Assembly (NCBI GenBank): GCA_001804815.1
Contig: MHBI01000108.1
Coordinates: forward strand, 40,827-104,826
DNA from: Lentisphaerae bacterium GWF2_50_93
Lineage (GTDB): Bacteria; Verrucomicrobiota; Lentisphaeria; Victivallales; GWF2-50-93
Direction: 5' to 3'
Length of the DNA: 64,000 nucleotides
Shown here: positions 23,291 to 31,911 of the stretch, one piece after another
How positions within the stretch are numbered: position 1 is the stretch's first letter
Layout of the letters: every line of letters starts with the position of its first letter
Made by a program: the position numbers and the translations under genes
Notes under the pieces: generated by a model
What the model was told of the DNA's origin: nothing
What the model saw: the letters and a program-made list of their open reading frames with translations, nothing else
The model's database searches: none

Positions 23291-26179
23291 ATGAAGACCA
23301 AAGTTCATATTGTCGCGAACAACCATATCGACCGCGAGTGGACCTACGACGCCCAGCTCACCAGGATGCTCACCGTCAAGTTCTTCGAGGACCTCCTCGA
23401 GACTTTCAAGAAAATACCCGACTTCCAGTTCGTGCTGGATTCACAGGCCGTACCTCTTGAAGACTACCTCGAAATGTTCCCGGAAAAGAAGAATCTCCTG
23501 AAGAAGCACGTCTCCGACAAAAGACTCTGGGCCGGTCCCTGGTATTCCGCGCCGGACTGCTTCTATCTCAACGGCGAATCAATCGTCAGGAACCTGCTTG
23601 TCGGACACGAGGTAGCAAACTCGTTCGGAAACGTCTCAAAGTTCGGATACACCCCGTTCGGATGGGGGCAGGTCTCGCAGCTCCCGCAGATCTATGCGGG
23701 CTTCGGGATTGACAGCGTCTTCTTCTACAGGGGCGCGGACACCATCAAGACGAACTATTACAACTGGGTCGGCGCAGACGGCACAGGCGCATATTGCATC
23801 AAGTACCATCGCACTAACTTCTTCGACAAAGTTTTCAGGCCGATGACCAAGAAGAGGGATGCAGTTCCATGGGACAGGGAAATCGACTACTGCGGGGACG
23901 AAGTTCCGTTCATGTTCTCCAGCGAAGGCTACAAGTACGACCACGGTTTCGTCGTAGATGGAAAATATCAGATCAAGATGGACAAGATCGACAAGGCCAT
24001 TGACGATTTCGTCGAAAAGGAAAAAGGCAATTTTGCAGGCGGAATCGTACTAGGGATGAACGGCATGGACACCTGCTTCCCCTCACTCAAGGGCCTTCTC
24101 GCAATCGACAAGGTCAAGAGACAGAAGAACGGCGACTACGATCTCGTCTACAGCAGTCTCGACCAGTTCTCGAAGGAGTTGAAGTCTGCTGTCAAAAAAG
24201 GCGGAATCAAGCTCGAGACGCATTCCGGCGAGATGAGGAGATTCGGTCCCGGATTCGGCGGCCCCGGCAAGTCGGAGGTCAAGAGCACCCATTTCTATCT
24301 CGCCGCAACGCGCCCGCGCCAGAAATCAAAGAACGCCAAGGCGGAAAACCTCCTGTCGAGGAACGCCGAACCTTTCGCGGCGGCAAGCTACATCCTCGGC
24401 AAGGAATATCCGAAGGAGTTCATCACCACCGCCTGGAAATATCTCCTGAAATGCCACCCCCATGACACGATCGCAGGATGCGGCGTAGATCAGATCGAGA
24501 TCGACATGATCAACAGGCTCGACCAGACGATCAACATATCCAAGGGCGTACTCAACATGTCCGTCCAGCATCTGCTGAAGAACATCGACAACTCGCAGAT
24601 CAAGGACGATGAACTCGCACTCGTTGTGTTCAATCCTTCCCCATACAAGCGCACAGAACTCGTCCCGGTGTGGCTGCATATCCCGGAGAAAATGAATTTC
24701 AAAGAACCGGTCATGGCAAGCATGACCCTCCATCCCGAGTGCGAAGCGCCTCGGGATAAAAATGGAGGGACGCGCTTGCCGCGTCCGGAGTTCGAGATCG
24801 TCGAAAAGCAGAGCGGAAAGAAATTGGATTTCGAGATCCTCGAACGCGGCGAGATGACCGACAGGATCTTCAGGGATCTCACCGATACAACCCTCTATAT
24901 CTACGGGGAACTCGTCAAGATAAATCTCGATGTCGAGATCAGCGGACTCGGATACAAGACGCTTGTCGTCAGGAAGGCGGCTGCAGTTAAAACTTCCGGC
25001 AAAACTATCGCGAACGGCAACTGCATGGAGAACGACTTCATGCGTGTCTCGATAAACGCCGATGGCACTCTGGACATCCTCGAAAAGGAAACCGGAAAAC
25101 AGTTCAAGGGGCTCCACTACTTCACCGACACCGGCGACAACGGCGATCCATGGGTGCGTTTTGTGCCAGATGTAAACAAACTCTATTCAAGCAAAGGAAT
25201 CAAGGCGAAGATAAAACTGGTAAGGAATTCCGCGATGTCCGCAGAATTCGCGATCGAATATCCGTTCATGATCCCGAAGGGCCTGAAGAAGGACAACTAC
25301 AACATGGAAGGCTACTACGATTACGCGGCGAGTTCCGACGAGCTGGTATCTATGAATATCAGGTCGAAGCTGACTCTTGCGAAATCCGCAAAATGCCTCG
25401 ACATAGAGACCGAGGTCGACAACCAGTCAACCGACCACCTTGTCCAGCTCGTCTTCCCGACCGGACTGAAGACCGACAAGGTCTTTGCGGAATCCGCATT
25501 CGATGTCGTGGAACGCACGATCATCAAGAATGAGAAGAACGCAGATCCCAGTCTTGTTAATGGCGAAGATCCCTTCATCAGGTTCGTCGACATGACCGAC
25601 GGGAAATCCGGACTTTCGATCGTCAGCGACAGCGTGAAAGGCTATGAACCTCTCGGTGACAAGGACAACAGCCTGGCTCTCAACCTGATCAGATCCTACA
25701 CTTCGCAGATCGTCACGATCTACGGCAGGAAGGAACGCAGGGCCGAACAGATGCTGACGCAGGCGCTTGGGATCCAGAAGTTCCATTACGCGATCTATCC
25801 GCATGCGGGAACCTGGGAGAACGGATGCATTGAACAGGCGGAGAAGATCAACTGCCCGATGATTCCTACCCAGACGCACCGCAGCTTCGGAAAACTGCCG
25901 TCGGAACTGGACTTCATCAAGTTTGCCTCCACGAAACTGGCGTTCAGCTCGTTCAAGAAGGCCGACAGGGAAGACGCTGTGATTCTGAGGGTCTTCAATC
26001 CTTCAACAAAGAACGTCGAGACAGAGATCGAATTCTTCAAGGATCTCAAGAAGGCCGAAGCCGTCAATCTCAACGAGGAAAAGCTGTCATCAACACCTGC
26101 ATTGAAGCCGAACGGAAAAAAGCTGAAGTTCTCAGTCGGTCCGAAGAAGATCGCCTCCTTCAAGCTGAAGTTCGGATGA
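23291..26179 (+). CDS. GH38-like protein lacking the usual nucleophile, with internal BIME
   Basis: A 962-residue GH38 alpha-mannosidase homologue without signal peptide. The N-terminal zinc motif is intact (His12, Asp14 in NNHIDREW), as is the late CHPHDTIAGCGVDQI (His391). The segment normally reading PDxFGH, whose Asp is nucleophile and zinc ligand, here reads TPFGWGQ: Phe123 replaces Asp and Gln replaces His. The enzyme may use another residue or be inactive. Residues about 473-500 (from PVMASMTLHPECE to GGTRLPRPE) are encoded by two REPs. The start at 23291 gives MKTKVHIVANNHIDREW with AAGGA 9 bases upstream; a longer open frame to 22994 overlaps the phosphatase. Confidence 0.85.
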   Translation: MKTKVHIVANNHIDREWTYDAQLTRMLTVKFFEDLLETFKKIPDFQFVLDSQAVPLEDYLEMFPEKKNLLKKHVSDKRLWAGPWYSAPDCFYLNGESIVRNLLVGHEVANSFGNVSKFGYTPFGWGQVSQLPQIYAGFGIDSVFFYRGADTIKTNYYNWVGADGTGAYCIKYHRTNFFDKVFRPMTKKRDAVPWDREIDYCGDEVPFMFSSEGYKYDHGFVVDGKYQIKMDKIDKAIDDFVEKEKGNFAGGIVLGMNGMDTCFPSLKGLLAIDKVKRQKNGDYDLVYSSLDQFSKELKSAVKKGGIKLETHSGEMRRFGPGFGGPGKSEVKSTHFYLAATRPRQKSKNAKAENLLSRNAEPFAAASYILGKEYPKEFITTAWKYLLKCHPHDTIAGCGVDQIEIDMINRLDQTINISKGVLNMSVQHLLKNIDNSQIKDDELALVVFNPSPYKRTELVPVWLHIPEKMNFKEPVMASMTLHPECEAPRDKNGGTRLPRPEFEIVEKQSGKKLDFEILERGEMTDRIFRDLTDTTLYIYGELVKINLDVEISGLGYKTLVVRKAAAVKTSGKTIANGNCMENDFMRVSINADGTLDILEKETGKQFKGLHYFTDTGDNGDPWVRFVPDVNKLYSSKGIKAKIKLVRNSAMSAEFAIEYPFMIPKGLKKDNYNMEGYYDYAASSDELVSMNIRSKLTLAKSAKCLDIETEVDNQSTDHLVQLVFPTGLKTDKVFAESAFDVVERTIIKNEKNADPSLVNGEDPFIRFVDMTDGKSGLSIVSDSVKGYEPLGDKDNSLALNLIRSYTSQIVTIYGRKERRAEQMLTQALGIQKFHYAIYPHAGTWENGCIEQAEKINCPMIPTQTHRSFGKLPSELDFIKFASTKLAFSSFKKADREDAVILRVFNPSTKNVETEIEFFKDLKKAEAVNLNEEKLSSTPALKPNGKKLKFSVGPKKIASFKLKFG
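24707..24788. repeat. Complete REP pair inside the GH38-like coding sequence
   Basis: Positions 24707-24732 are the exact reverse complement of 35528-35553, and 24762-24788 of 35482-35508. Between them lies a further palindrome, TCCCGAG/CTCGGGA. The reading frame stays open across all 82 bases. Confidence 0.9.
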
Positions 26180-26522
26180 GTGAAACTCTAAATCAAAAAA
26201 CAAGAACATGCCTTACGGCATTGACTACAAACAAATTTGTAATTTGATCGTAGTTAAGCTCGTAAGAGCTGTTCTTAGGAACGTCCCGAGGCAGCAGGGG
26301 CTCAGGGCAATGTAACACAGGCATCTTGCCTGTGATTATTGCTTCTGTATGTGAAAAACGATAAGACACAGGCAAGATGCCTGTACTACATTGTTTAATC
26401 CATCTCGGGCACGATTCATTCGCCTATGGCGAAATGCCCGAGTTACTTTTCTTGATTCACCCCACCTTGGATGATATGGTAATATTGGATTTTAAACGAA
26501 AGGTGGAACTCTGCCAGGAATT
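26180..26522. repeat. Gap with three palindromic pairs
   Basis: 26201-26278: an inverted pair of the family GTAGTTAAGCTCGTAAGAGC and the reverse of GTAGTCAATGCCGTAAGGC; a close relative is at 42737-42821. 26311-26392: an inverted pair of the ACAGGCATCTTGCCTGT family. 26404-26448: nested GCCCGAG palindrome ending in the reverse of AAGTAACTCGGGC, also seen at 52165. The last 70 bases hold no repeat and should carry the promoter of the membrane protein. Confidence 0.8.
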
Positions 26523-27251
26523 ATGAGAAACAATATCAAAGTCATATTCCAGGCCATTCTGGTTATATGCGCTATCGCATCAGGCATGCTGTGCCTTATG
26601 ATATTTGGACAAGAACATTTAACGCCATACAGCCTGCTATATACCGGAATTCCTTTCATGTTAAGTCTTATGGCATTGGCTGTTCTCAAATTAACGGAAA
26701 AAGAGCACTATGATGACCATGAAGAGGAGGATTTCACTACCAATTGCATAAATGTACGTTATACAGATCAGAATCCCAGATCGACGAAGTTAAAATTGGG
26801 AGGATATGGACAGATATTTGTGCTTGACGACTCACTAATACTGATTGGCGAGGACTGTTACAGCAACGAATCCTCAAACCTCATTTTAACCATAATTTTA
26901 AAATTCAACCCTATTTTGGATGGATTAATATTTCTTATGACCAAGAACAAGGGGCCAGCTGAAATAATTGCCGCAAATAATGATATTGAATGTATTCATT
27001 ACGATCCAGCCAGCCAAGGCTTTGCAATAATTCACAAGGGAACTGCTTTCCCATTTAAAGTTATAAAGTGCGATAATTATGATGCTTTTAAAATTGAATC
27101 TTTGTTGAAAGATCGATATGGAGAAAAAGTTAGGGAAAGCAAATTGCCTTTCGAACACAGAAGATTATTATTTCTATTCCTTTTTGTTTTAGCTTTAATC
27201 GGGGTAGGCGCTTTACTTTTTATTTTCGTGTACAATAAGCTCGATGATTAA
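26523..27251 (+). CDS. Membrane protein of unknown function
   Basis: A 242-residue protein with two N-terminal membrane segments (about 8-28 and 38-58), a soluble part (about 60-210) including KLKLGGYGQIFVLDDSLILIG, and one C-terminal segment (about 212-236). I do not recognise the family. Codons are clearly more A/T-rich than in neighbouring enzymes, which suggests a different origin together with the next two genes. AGGA lies a few bases before the ATG. No link to sugar metabolism is visible. Confidence 0.7.
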   Translation: MRNNIKVIFQAILVICAIASGMLCLMIFGQEHLTPYSLLYTGIPFMLSLMALAVLKLTEKEHYDDHEEEDFTTNCINVRYTDQNPRSTKLKLGGYGQIFVLDDSLILIGEDCYSNESSNLILTIILKFNPILDGLIFLMTKNKGPAEIIAANNDIECIHYDPASQGFAIIHKGTAFPFKVIKCDNYDAFKIESLLKDRYGEKVRESKLPFEHRRLLFLFLFVLALIGVGALLFIFVYNKLDD

Positions 27252-27256
27252 AATTT

Positions 27257-27284
27257 GTAGGAGTTCACAGCTTTAGATGTGTCC
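27257..27284. repeat. REP, left border of DUF5678-like/protease cassette
   Basis: GTAGGAGTTCACAGCTTTAG followed by ATGTGTCC; its inverted relative is at 28094-28120. Confidence 0.75.
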
Positions 27285-27415
27285 TTGAAAAAGAGAAATT
27301 CGCATAGGATTTCATACTCACAGATATTGCTACTAATGTCAATTACTGTGGACATGAAAATTTCTACGGATTATTTTCCCATTGAAGCAGGAATAAATCA
27401 GGCTATATTGCTGAT

Positions 27416-27622
27416 ATGAAAGTTAAATCAAAGACATTGATAAGTTCGAGTAGATACTCTGGCAAGCATGTTGCCGTTGAGTCTTTCAACAGCAGCCATG
27501 TAGTTGCATCCGGCAAGGATCCTGCAAAAGTCCTTCTTCTGGCAAGACAGAAAGGCTACAAGAATGCCGTACTTCTCTTTGTGCCTTCAAAAAACATGTC
27601 TTTTGTCTACACCTCGCTATGA
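27416..27622 (+). CDS. Small DUF5678-like protein
   Basis: 68 residues: a basic start, then SGKHVAVESFNSSHVVASGKDPAKVLLLARQKGYKNAVLLFVPS. This resembles small DUF5678-type proteins (a short beta-hairpin, a SGKD turn and a helix), whose role is unknown. It ends in a 4-base overlap (ATGA, 27619-27622) with an aspartic-protease gene, so the two form one translational unit. No strong ribosome site is visible before the ATG. Recognition is from memory of the pattern and is moderate. Confidence 0.65.
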   Translation: MKVKSKTLISSSRYSGKHVAVESFNSSHVVASGKDPAKVLLLARQKGYKNAVLLFVPSKNMSFVYTSL

Positions 27623-28059
27623 AGAGAAACTTCCCCTTCAAGCAGATATCTCCGCTGGACATACCCCGTCCCATGCTGCCTATTGTCATAAGGAACAGGA
27701 AAACGGGCGATTCAATATTCGCATGGGGGCTGATTGACACCGGGGCGGATTCATGCGCAATTCCCGCAAAATATGCAGGGATACTTGGCCACAGGCTGAA
27801 AGCGGGCGCCAAGATTAATATTGGTACTGGCAATGGTTCAACCTGTGCATATGTCCATACCACTGAGATTGACATTTTAAATGTTGACGCTCATGGAAAT
27901 GTGGAGCCCGACATCGACAAGTCATTTTCAATTCCGGAAACAAAAATTCATTACATGCCAAAATTGGACACAATTCTGCTGGGTGTGAATAACTTTTTAA
28001 GCAATTTCATCCTAACTGTAGACTACCCGGGCAAGTCCTTCTCCTTGTCTAAAAAATAA
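27619..28059 (+). CDS. Retropepsin-like aspartic protease
   Basis: A 146-residue protein with the retropepsin motif GLIDTGADSCAIP: catalytic Asp40 in D-T-G-A, as in clan AA proteases that act as homodimers. A second hydrophobic-hydrophobic-Gly element (DTILLGVNNFLSNFILTVDY) follows near the C-terminus, as in this fold. There is no signal peptide or membrane segment. It is translationally coupled to the DUF5678-like gene. The pair is bracketed by inverted REPs. Bacterial single-domain retropepsins of this kind have few known substrates; its partner may be a natural substrate or inhibitor, which is inference only. Confidence 0.82.
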   Translation: MKRNFPFKQISPLDIPRPMLPIVIRNRKTGDSIFAWGLIDTGADSCAIPAKYAGILGHRLKAGAKINIGTGNGSTCAYVHTTEIDILNVDAHGNVEPDIDKSFSIPETKIHYMPKLDTILLGVNNFLSNFILTVDYPGKSFSLSKK

Positions 28060-28093
28060 TTCCATGTTAGATGTCTTCGGAAGAAGGAAAACA

Positions 28094-28120
28094 CGCACAA
28101 CTGAAGTTGTGAACTCCTAC
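28094..28120. repeat. REP, right border of cassette (inverted)
   Basis: Reverse complement reads GTAGGAGTTCACAACTTCAG followed by TTGTGCG; pairs with 27257-27284. Confidence 0.75.
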
Positions 28121-28277
28121 CTGATTGCTTCTCGACGCTGGCAATAGCTCATGCGCCTTAGGACGGCACCAGGCTGCAATGCACAGGCTGGTATTTGAGC
28201 TTGAATCCGTGCTCAAAAAGCAATACCGACTCAAAATAAATTGAATAAAGGTAGAAATAACATGACTCTGTCGTATT

Positions 28278-28291
28278 GTATTCATTGTATT
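28278..28291. promoter_or_regulatory. Operator-like motif, copy e
   Basis: GTATTCATTGTATT, 48 bases upstream of the GH-A gene at 28339; same motif as upstream of the regulators, pointing to control of this gene by one of them. Confidence 0.55.
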
Positions 28292-28338
28292 GTTATTATT
28301 TTTGAACTATCCTATAACTAATTAAAGAATGGTGGCGC

Positions 28339-31300
28339 ATGAGAAATCTTACTTTGTTCGCATCGATATTGTCGTCGATCGTGTTTCTTCAGTCATCCGT
28401 TTATTCCGCTGATTCCTTCAATGCTGATTTCGAAAACCTGGCCCAGTCGCCGAAGGAATGGAAGATCCAGGGAAAGGTTTCAATTGACACGCAGGAAGCC
28501 AGCAAAGGCAAGAATTCCATGTTGTTTGAAAGGACTGAGAAAACCATAGACGACCCTACTTCCCTGAAGATGGAACCGTTCCCTGTAAAGGAAGGCGTCT
28601 GGGAGCTTGGAGTCTCTTACAAGACATCCCTTTATTCTCCTGACTCATCGTATAACGGCGCCATCATCCTCGAATCTATGGACAGCTCCGGAAAAGTAAT
28701 CGACAAGGCCGAGTTCGCCATCATCTACGGCAAGAGCGAATGGAAGCTGTTCAAGAAGAATGTTGAAATCCCTGACGGGGCAGCCACCGCGAGGTTCAAG
28801 GTCGTCATGAACAAGACTTACGGAAAGTTCAGCATCGATGATCTGTCCGCCAAATATGTTTCCCCTTCCCCGAACTCGAACAGCATCTTTTCGGCGATCA
28901 AGTTCTCCTCGGACTCTCTTGGCAACATCTTCTATCCTGGAGACAAGCTTTCGTTCAATGTCATTGTTGAATGCCGGAAGGACTGGCAGGCCGAGAACCG
29001 CGAAGTATCATGCGTCATCTCCGACTACTGGGGCGCGGAATGCTCCGAGCCCATGAAGATCAAGCTCGTTCCCGACGAAAAGGCGGGTGGAAAAATTCAA
29101 TACAAGGGAAAAATAGACCTGGGCGCCGCTAAACTTGAATCCGGTAAATATTACGACATCCATGGAACTGCGGAATTCGCAGGCCAACCGCCATACAAGG
29201 AGAAATCATCATTCGCGCTTCTGCCGAAGCCGGCGGCGAAGAGCTACAAACCCTCAGAGATCCCTTTCGTTTCTAACAGCTGGGATAACAGGATTAAAGA
29301 ACATTTCTATCTGTCGGACCGGCTCGGCCTACGTTGGTGCGGTGTATTCAGCGGCTGGGGGGCCAAGGCCCCCTACGAAGCGTATGCCCCTGGCATAGAA
29401 CACTGCAAGACGCTCGGTATGGGCGCGGTCCTCGGTTGCGGACCTGTGCACGCAATTGAATACCACAACGGCAACTACAAGGACTTCGATGAGACAGCCC
29501 TGCGAGAGGGTGCAAAGAACATGATTATGAAATTCAAGGATACCGTCCCCCTCCTCGTCCGCATGGGCAATGAGCCTCACGGAGATGCCGAACGGGTGAA
29601 GGAGGATATCGTGGCATACAAGGCCGTCTACGAGGGAGTGAAGCAGGCGGATCCGAAGATTATTGTCATCGGCTCATCCTGCGGCACTGCCGAGGAATTT
29701 TTCAAGCAGGGTTTCCAGAACTATCTCGACGTCTACGATTTCCATACCTACGAGGATCCCATCACGATGCGCACCACCTTCAAGAGATACTCTCAGCTTT
29801 TCGCGAAGTACGGCGACTGCAGGAAACCCATATGGTCCACCGAGATCGGCCTGAACGCCCAGGGCATGAGCCATATCTCCATAACACGCGACATGATCAA
29901 GAAGTTCGCGGTGTTCTTCGCCGAGGGCGGACAGCTGATGTCCTGGTTTGACATCTTCTATCCTGATCCGGGAACAAAACGCGAAGGCACGAACAGCGAA
30001 GCCTTCGACGTCTTCTATACGAAATACTGTCTCTACAGTCCGAAGATGATGGCCGTCGCCTACTACAACATGGTCAACGGCATCTGCATCAAGAAATTCA
30101 TTCAGGAGAAAATCTACGATGGCGGTATCGATGCGGTCCTCTTCAGGGATAAGGACAACCAGTGCCTCGCGATAGTCTGGAAGGAGAAGACTCCGCAGGA
30201 TGTATTCCTCCCGCTCGCAGGAGTTGGAAAGACCAGGATTGTCAGGATTGACGGCAGCTCGACCGAACTTGATGCCGGAGGCAAGGGCCTGACCCTCACC
30301 ATATCCGAGAATCCCGTGCTCCTGTTCTTCGAATCCTCCGATATGAAACTCTCGGATAAACTGGAAAAGCCGGCAGTGTCCATTGCTGGAGAAATCATTC
30401 CTGTCATCAAGGGCGAGGACACGAAGATAACGATCAACGCAGGTGAAGTTCCTGCCGGCGACATATCCATAACCGCACCTCAGAACTGGATTGTCAAAAG
30501 CCTCGGAGCCGAAGACAAGAAACTCTCTTTTTCTGTGACTGCTCCTGCAAATACCGATGCCAGGGAAGGAAGGCTTCTGCTGGGAATGAAGAACAAGGGA
30601 GGAGAACTTTCAATCCCTGTTCCGATAACAGGCAGGTTGTCGATGAGGATCGTGCCGGAACCTTTCAAGGACGGCGTGGCAGGATTAAAACTCGTCATCA
30701 GCAACAACTCATCCGTCAAGGAGGATGTCAGATATGCGATTTCGATACCCGAGGAGATTCTGATGGACAAAGGAACCTTCAACAAGGCAGCCGCAATACC
30801 GTTCACTGCCGCGATCACCGGACAGGCTGAGGGCAAGCTGACGCTCGAAGGAAAATCCCAGAAGGAATTCAAGGTATCCGTATCCAACTACAATCCTCTC
30901 AACATCTACAAGGCCAAGGTCCTGCTTGTGGATTCCTCAGGAAAGACAATGTCCAAGGAAAGGCTTATATCAGGATTCGTCGGAGTTGGGAAAGTAAAAT
31001 CTCCGCTGAAGATGGATCTCGCAGCAGACGAGGCCGAATGGCAGAGGGCGCCACTCCAGAACATCAGCGAGGAGCGTCAGTATTACAAGCTGGGCAAGAC
31101 CGCCGCCTGGAAAGATGGAAGAGATCTTTCCGGCAAGCTCCGCTTCCTCTGGGATGACAGCTACCTCTACATGAGGATGGATGTCGCAGACGACAAGTAT
31201 GTCAACCAGAAGTCAGATTCCGCGATATGGAACATGGACGGCCTGCAGATCCTCGTGGACTCTGCAAGGGAATCGTCTGAGAAGAGCGGCAAGTACGAGT

Positions 31301-31620
31301 ATGCTTTTGCTGAAGGTACAAAGGGTCCGCAGGCATGGTGCAATTATTCCGCTGATTCCACAACTCCTACAGGAGAAACGAAGGACATCGTCGTGAAAGT
31401 CACGAAGGCCACCGATGGCACGGGCAGCAGGACGTACGAGATTGCAATCCCGTGGCTCAGGCTCACGCCATTCAAGCCAGTCGCCGGCAACAATCTCGGC
31501 ATGTGCGTAATAATAAACGAGGACGACGGTCCTCCCGGCAGACAGAGCTTCATGGGCTGGTTCGGATGCGCGCATTCCAAGCAGTTGGACCTCGTCGGCG
31601 ATCTGATTCTTATGGAATAA
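28339..31620 (+). CDS. Secreted clan GH-A glycosidase with CBM9-like C-terminus
   Basis: A 1093-residue paralogue of the minus-strand enzyme at 2426-6778, without its two GQEFPGA modules. Signal peptide (about 1-24), N-terminal binding-like module (about 25-175), catalytic barrel with likely acid/base Glu412 in GNEP and nucleophile Glu502 in TEIG, Ig-like regions, and a C-terminal CBM9-like module from PLKMDLAADEAEW, ending QLDLVGDLILME. The sequence is highly conserved over the barrel. GGTGG precedes the ATG. The upstream operator-like motif suggests it belongs to the same regulon as the regulator-pilin clusters. Substrate unknown. Confidence 0.88.
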   Translation: MRNLTLFASILSSIVFLQSSVYSADSFNADFENLAQSPKEWKIQGKVSIDTQEASKGKNSMLFERTEKTIDDPTSLKMEPFPVKEGVWELGVSYKTSLYSPDSSYNGAIILESMDSSGKVIDKAEFAIIYGKSEWKLFKKNVEIPDGAATARFKVVMNKTYGKFSIDDLSAKYVSPSPNSNSIFSAIKFSSDSLGNIFYPGDKLSFNVIVECRKDWQAENREVSCVISDYWGAECSEPMKIKLVPDEKAGGKIQYKGKIDLGAAKLESGKYYDIHGTAEFAGQPPYKEKSSFALLPKPAAKSYKPSEIPFVSNSWDNRIKEHFYLSDRLGLRWCGVFSGWGAKAPYEAYAPGIEHCKTLGMGAVLGCGPVHAIEYHNGNYKDFDETALREGAKNMIMKFKDTVPLLVRMGNEPHGDAERVKEDIVAYKAVYEGVKQADPKIIVIGSSCGTAEEFFKQGFQNYLDVYDFHTYEDPITMRTTFKRYSQLFAKYGDCRKPIWSTEIGLNAQGMSHISITRDMIKKFAVFFAEGGQLMSWFDIFYPDPGTKREGTNSEAFDVFYTKYCLYSPKMMAVAYYNMVNGICIKKFIQEKIYDGGIDAVLFRDKDNQCLAIVWKEKTPQDVFLPLAGVGKTRIVRIDGSSTELDAGGKGLTLTISENPVLLFFESSDMKLSDKLEKPAVSIAGEIIPVIKGEDTKITINAGEVPAGDISITAPQNWIVKSLGAEDKKLSFSVTAPANTDAREGRLLLGMKNKGGELSIPVPITGRLSMRIVPEPFKDGVAGLKLVISNNSSVKEDVRYAISIPEEILMDKGTFNKAAAIPFTAAITGQAEGKLTLEGKSQKEFKVSVSNYNPLNIYKAKVLLVDSSGKTMSKERLISGFVGVGKVKSPLKMDLAADEAEWQRAPLQNISEERQYYKLGKTAAWKDGRDLSGKLRFLWDDSYLYMRMDVADDKYVNQKSDSAIWNMDGLQILVDSARESSEKSGKYEYAFAEGTKGPQAWCNYSADSTTPTGETKDIVVKVTKATDGTGSRTYEIAIPWLRLTPFKPVAGNNLGMCVIINEDDGPPGRQSFMGWFGCAHSKQLDLVGDLILME

Positions 31621-31911
31621 ATTTTGTTTGAATTTAACGGAGGGCGGACTTTCATGTCCGCCATTGAACTTAACCGGCTTAATCGGAGCTTTATGGAACG
31701 CCACCAACCTGGTGGCATAATAAAATTGAGAAGCGGTAAGATGCCGGCAAGTTGCCAGCGATCCCAAAATACAATTCCCTGGACAATTGATTTATGATAT
31801 GGCGGGTAAGAAAACCCGCGCTCCTTTAAATTTGAGTTTTGCAATCATCGTATTGCATTTATATTGATAGCTTTGCTTTAAAATAAGATACGAAAAGGAA
31901 GAAAAGACTAA
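31621..31911. repeat. Gap with GGAG-foot palindromes
   Basis: 31639-31662 has GGAGGGCGGAC, then GTCCGCC. GCCACC/GGTGGC is near 31700. 31801-31824 is inverted and reads GGAGCGCGGGTTTTCTTACC on the other strand. Similar to 44123-44146. No gene is seen. Confidence 0.7.

Noticed and set aside
24326..25117. 264-codon minus-strand frame inside the GH38-like gene
   Set aside because: Antisense shadow of a conserved enzyme; composition is that of complementary codons.
27416..28059. Classic toxin-antitoxin pair
   Set aside because: Size and overlap fit, but no known toxin or antitoxin motif is visible; a retropepsin fold is the better-supported reading.
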